Source: Pseudomonas sp. K2I15 (GTDB lineage Bacteria > Pseudomonadota > Gammaproteobacteria > Pseudomonadales > Pseudomonadaceae). From it: a stretch of 64,000 bases of DNA. The position numbers and the translations under genes were made by a program. The notes below the pieces were generated by a model that ran no database searches, had not been told where the DNA came from, and saw nothing but the letters and a program-made list of their open reading frames with translations. The first letter of the stretch is position 1. Every line of letters starts with the position of its first letter. The stretch lies in the NCBI RefSeq assembly GCF_002204795.1, contig NZ_NIXO01000019.1, forward strand, positions 1 to 64,000, read 5' to 3'. This document shows positions 62,242 to 64,000 of this stretch, in pieces.

Positions 62242-62631
62242 TCAACCCTCCCGAAACAAGTCATGAGCATCCAGCAACCGATACGCAATCTCCGGCCGCT
62301 TCTCCAGGCCCTTGCGAATCGCTGCCGGAATCGACTGCCGGGTCTTGCGACACAACCCCGGCAAGTCATCGATAACGATCTGAATCCCGCGCATGCTTTT
62401 GACTTCCGTATGACCGGGCGCGATGTGCACGCGGATGCCCAATTGCTGGTGCATCAGCTGTTGCATGCGCTCAAGGTCGGGCAGGCTTTGCAGGTTTTCG
62501 AGGCGTTCGAGCAGGCGTTTTTCTTCCTGGCGCGTCAGGTGCAGGATGCGTGCATCGGCGCCGGGGAGGTCGAGCAGTTGGTCGCGATTGCAGTCGCAGG
62601 CGCCGGGTGGGCAGGGTTGGCGAATCGTCAT
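62242..62631 (-). CDS. Hypothetical conserved protein
   Basis: Not recognised. The 129-residue product starts 'MTIRQPCPPGACDCNRDQLL', with three cysteines in C-x6-C-x-C. It continues with a helical 'LTRQEEKRLLERLENLQSLPDLERMQQLMHQQLGIRV' and 'IQIVIDDLPGLCRKTRQSIPAAIRKGLEKRPEIAYRLLDAHDLFREG'. The cysteine-rich start could bind metal. It lies 32 bases downstream of aroA on the same strand and may be co-transcribed with it. Confidence 0.7.
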   Translation of the reverse strand: MTIRQPCPPGACDCNRDQLLDLPGADARILHLTRQEEKRLLERLENLQSLPDLERMQQLMHQQLGIRVHIAPGHTEVKSMRGIQIVIDDLPGLCRKTRQSIPAAIRKGLEKRPEIAYRLLDAHDLFREG

Positions 62632-62663
62632 GAAGTCTCCCTCCCGTTACCGGCGCCGACGGC

Positions 62664-63941
62664 TTACCAGGTCAGTTGGACGCCAAGGCTTTCCAGCTCT
62701 TTCCAGTACTCAGGATAGGTCTTGCCGACGCAGTCCGGGTCCTGAATCCTGATCCCCGACACCTTCAGGCCCGCCAAGGCAAAGCACATCGCGATGCGGT
62801 GGTCGGCGTGGGTGTCGATCAGCGCGTTGCACGCGGTGCCCGCCAGGGCCGGATCGCTGGCCACCAGCAAATCATCACCTTCAATGGTCGCCAGGCCCGG
62901 GCGAATTTCGTTCAGGCCGTCATGCAACGCCTGCACCCGGTCACATTCCTTGACCCGCAGGTTGGCCAACTCCGTGAAGCGTACCGGCGTGTTGTTGAAC
63001 GCGGCCAGTACGGCGAGGGTTGGAATGGCATCCTGCATCTGCGAGCCAATGACCACCGGCTGCATCTGCGGGAATTGCGCGATCACTGCCTGGGCCTTGG
63101 CATCGGGCTGGGTGAAATCCTGCGGGGCGACACCGAGGTCGATGCGGCCACCGGTCAGCACTTCGGCGGCCCACAGATAGGTGGCGGCGGAAGCGTCAGG
63201 CTCGATCAGGTAGTCGTGTGCGGTGTAGCCGGTGGGGGCCACGCGCCAGGTGCTTTCATCGACGATGTCCACCTGGGCACCGAAGGCGCGCATGCAGTCC
63301 AGGGTCAGGTCGACATAGCCACGGGCGCCAATGTCCTTGCCGGTCAGGGCCACTTCAATCGGGGCTTCGCCGCACGCCGCCAGCATCAGCAGCGCCGACA
63401 CGTACTGGCTCGACAGGCCGCCGTCGATCTCGAAACGCTTGGCCTGCACGCGGCCGGTGCCATGGACGGTTACGGGAGGGCAGCCGGTAGGGCTGTCGAC
63501 CTTGATGCCATTCTGGCCGAGGGTCGCGAGCAGCGGGCCGATCGGGCGTTTTTGCATGTAGGCGTCGCCGTCCAGCACCACGGTGCCTTGCACGGTGGCC
63601 ACGGCCGCGGTGAGGAAGCGCATCGCGGTGCCGGCATTACCGAGGAACAGCGGTTGCGCCGGCAATTGCAGCTTGCCAACGCTGGTGACGACGAACGTGG
63701 TGTCGTCCGGTTCATCAATCACCACGCCCATCTGCCGCAGGGCCACCGACATGTGGCGGGTGTCATCGCTTTTCAACGCGCCGCTCAGGCGGCTGGTGCC
63801 CCTGGCCAGGGCGGCCAGCAGCAGGGCACGGTTGGTAATGGATTTGGAGCCGGGGGGCGCTACCTTGCCGTTCAATGGAAAGTTGGGCGGTGTAACGGTC
63901 ACGGTTTTCTGCGAACTCAAGGTACAAGGCTCCTGCTTCAA
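62664..63941 (-). CDS. aroA: 3-phosphoshikimate 1-carboxyvinyltransferase (EPSP synthase)
   Basis: Shikimate-pathway enzyme joining shikimate-3-phosphate and phosphoenolpyruvate. The 425-residue protein has the active-site motifs 'PPGSKSITNRALLLAALARG', 'LFLGNAGTAMRFLTAAVATV' (Phe where E. coli has Pro101), 'PIGPLL' and 'LRVKECDRVQALHDGL'. It closely matches, from memory, the enzyme of P. fluorescens G2, including the 'QEPCTLSSQKTVTVTPPNFPL' start region. The only usual start codon upstream of it is a TTG at 63941, and no clear ribosome site precedes it. Pseudomonads usually also have a fused TyrA-AroA, so this standalone gene is likely a second, specialised copy. Confidence 0.92.
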   Translation of the reverse strand: MKQEPCTLSSQKTVTVTPPNFPLNGKVAPPGSKSITNRALLLAALARGTSRLSGALKSDDTRHMSVALRQMGVVIDEPDDTTFVVTSVGKLQLPAQPLFLGNAGTAMRFLTAAVATVQGTVVLDGDAYMQKRPIGPLLATLGQNGIKVDSPTGCPPVTVHGTGRVQAKRFEIDGGLSSQYVSALLMLAACGEAPIEVALTGKDIGARGYVDLTLDCMRAFGAQVDIVDESTWRVAPTGYTAHDYLIEPDASAATYLWAAEVLTGGRIDLGVAPQDFTQPDAKAQAVIAQFPQMQPVVIGSQMQDAIPTLAVLAAFNNTPVRFTELANLRVKECDRVQALHDGLNEIRPGLATIEGDDLLVASDPALAGTACNALIDTHADHRIAMCFALAGLKVSGIRIQDPDCVGKTYPEYWKELESLGVQLTW

Positions 63942-64000
63942 GGCGGGTGGCGTTTGGCGGACACGAATAATCGGCCAAACACGCTACCGTTGTCGAGCGG

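Overview
The window reads as chromosome of a fluorescent Pseudomonas (P. fluorescens group). It has high GC, with dense coding on both strands and many short divergent or convergent gene pairs. Three classes of P. fluorescens-type REP palindromes lie between genes. The gene families are typical of the genus: OprD porin, MocR, many LysR and LysE, DUF2388, TRAP transporter. The AroA at the right end closely resembles, from memory, the EPSP synthase of P. fluorescens G2. No rRNA, tRNA, CRISPR array, transposase or phage gene was recognised.

Layout. 195-3258 is a TRAP dicarboxylate-type transporter operon (dctPQM) set between REP elements. 3383-5542 is a divergent ampC-ampR beta-lactamase pair. 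5590-12552 holds DUF2252, a dienelactone hydrolase, a hotdog thioesterase, YceI, an EamA exporter facing a MocR regulator, a LysE exporter and a small NTF2-like secreted protein. 12791-14224 is a compact DUF6434-RidA-CPBP protease operon. 14231-16163 has a hypothetical gene, an MmyB-type XRE regulator, DUF2834 and a MAPEG gene cut short by a REP pair. 16278-18817 is the two-gene reverse transsulfuration operon. 19082-21570 is allophanate hydrolase plus a GntR regulator, behind a convincing sigma-54 promoter. 21741-25710 has a frameshifted dapA-like gene, an HSL-type esterase, a VOC protein, a GNAT and LysE.

25813-31600 is the accessory part. It opens with a broken M24 peptidase and continues with non-coding sequence, an exported hydrolase, an orphan gene overlapping a decayed reading frame, a 5'-truncated asparaginase, a CPBP protease, and AT-richer membrane and lipoprotein genes. 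Core-like sequence resumes at 31679 with a P-loop kinase, a small conserved protein, short-type ArgC with a divergent LysR, DUF2388 and a large OsmC-YcaO fusion.

37517-42420 is a complete tripartite efflux operon (OprM-type channel, EmrB-type pump, EmrA-type adaptor) with a divergent CerR-type TetR regulator and a strong palindromic operator. 45063-49818 looks like one uptake and catabolic module: Lrp/AsnC regulator, acetylpolyamine amidohydrolase-type deacetylase, CycA-like permease and OprD porin. 49872-63941 holds an exported epoxide-hydrolase-like protein, a diguanylate cyclase convergent with a hybrid histidine kinase, a CAP-domain protein, an MFS-LysR pair, a TetR-quinone reductase pair, a LysR divergent from a CMD-tautomerase operon, two unknown small genes and aroA.

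All assignments come from reading the sequence and recalled family features; no database search was run.
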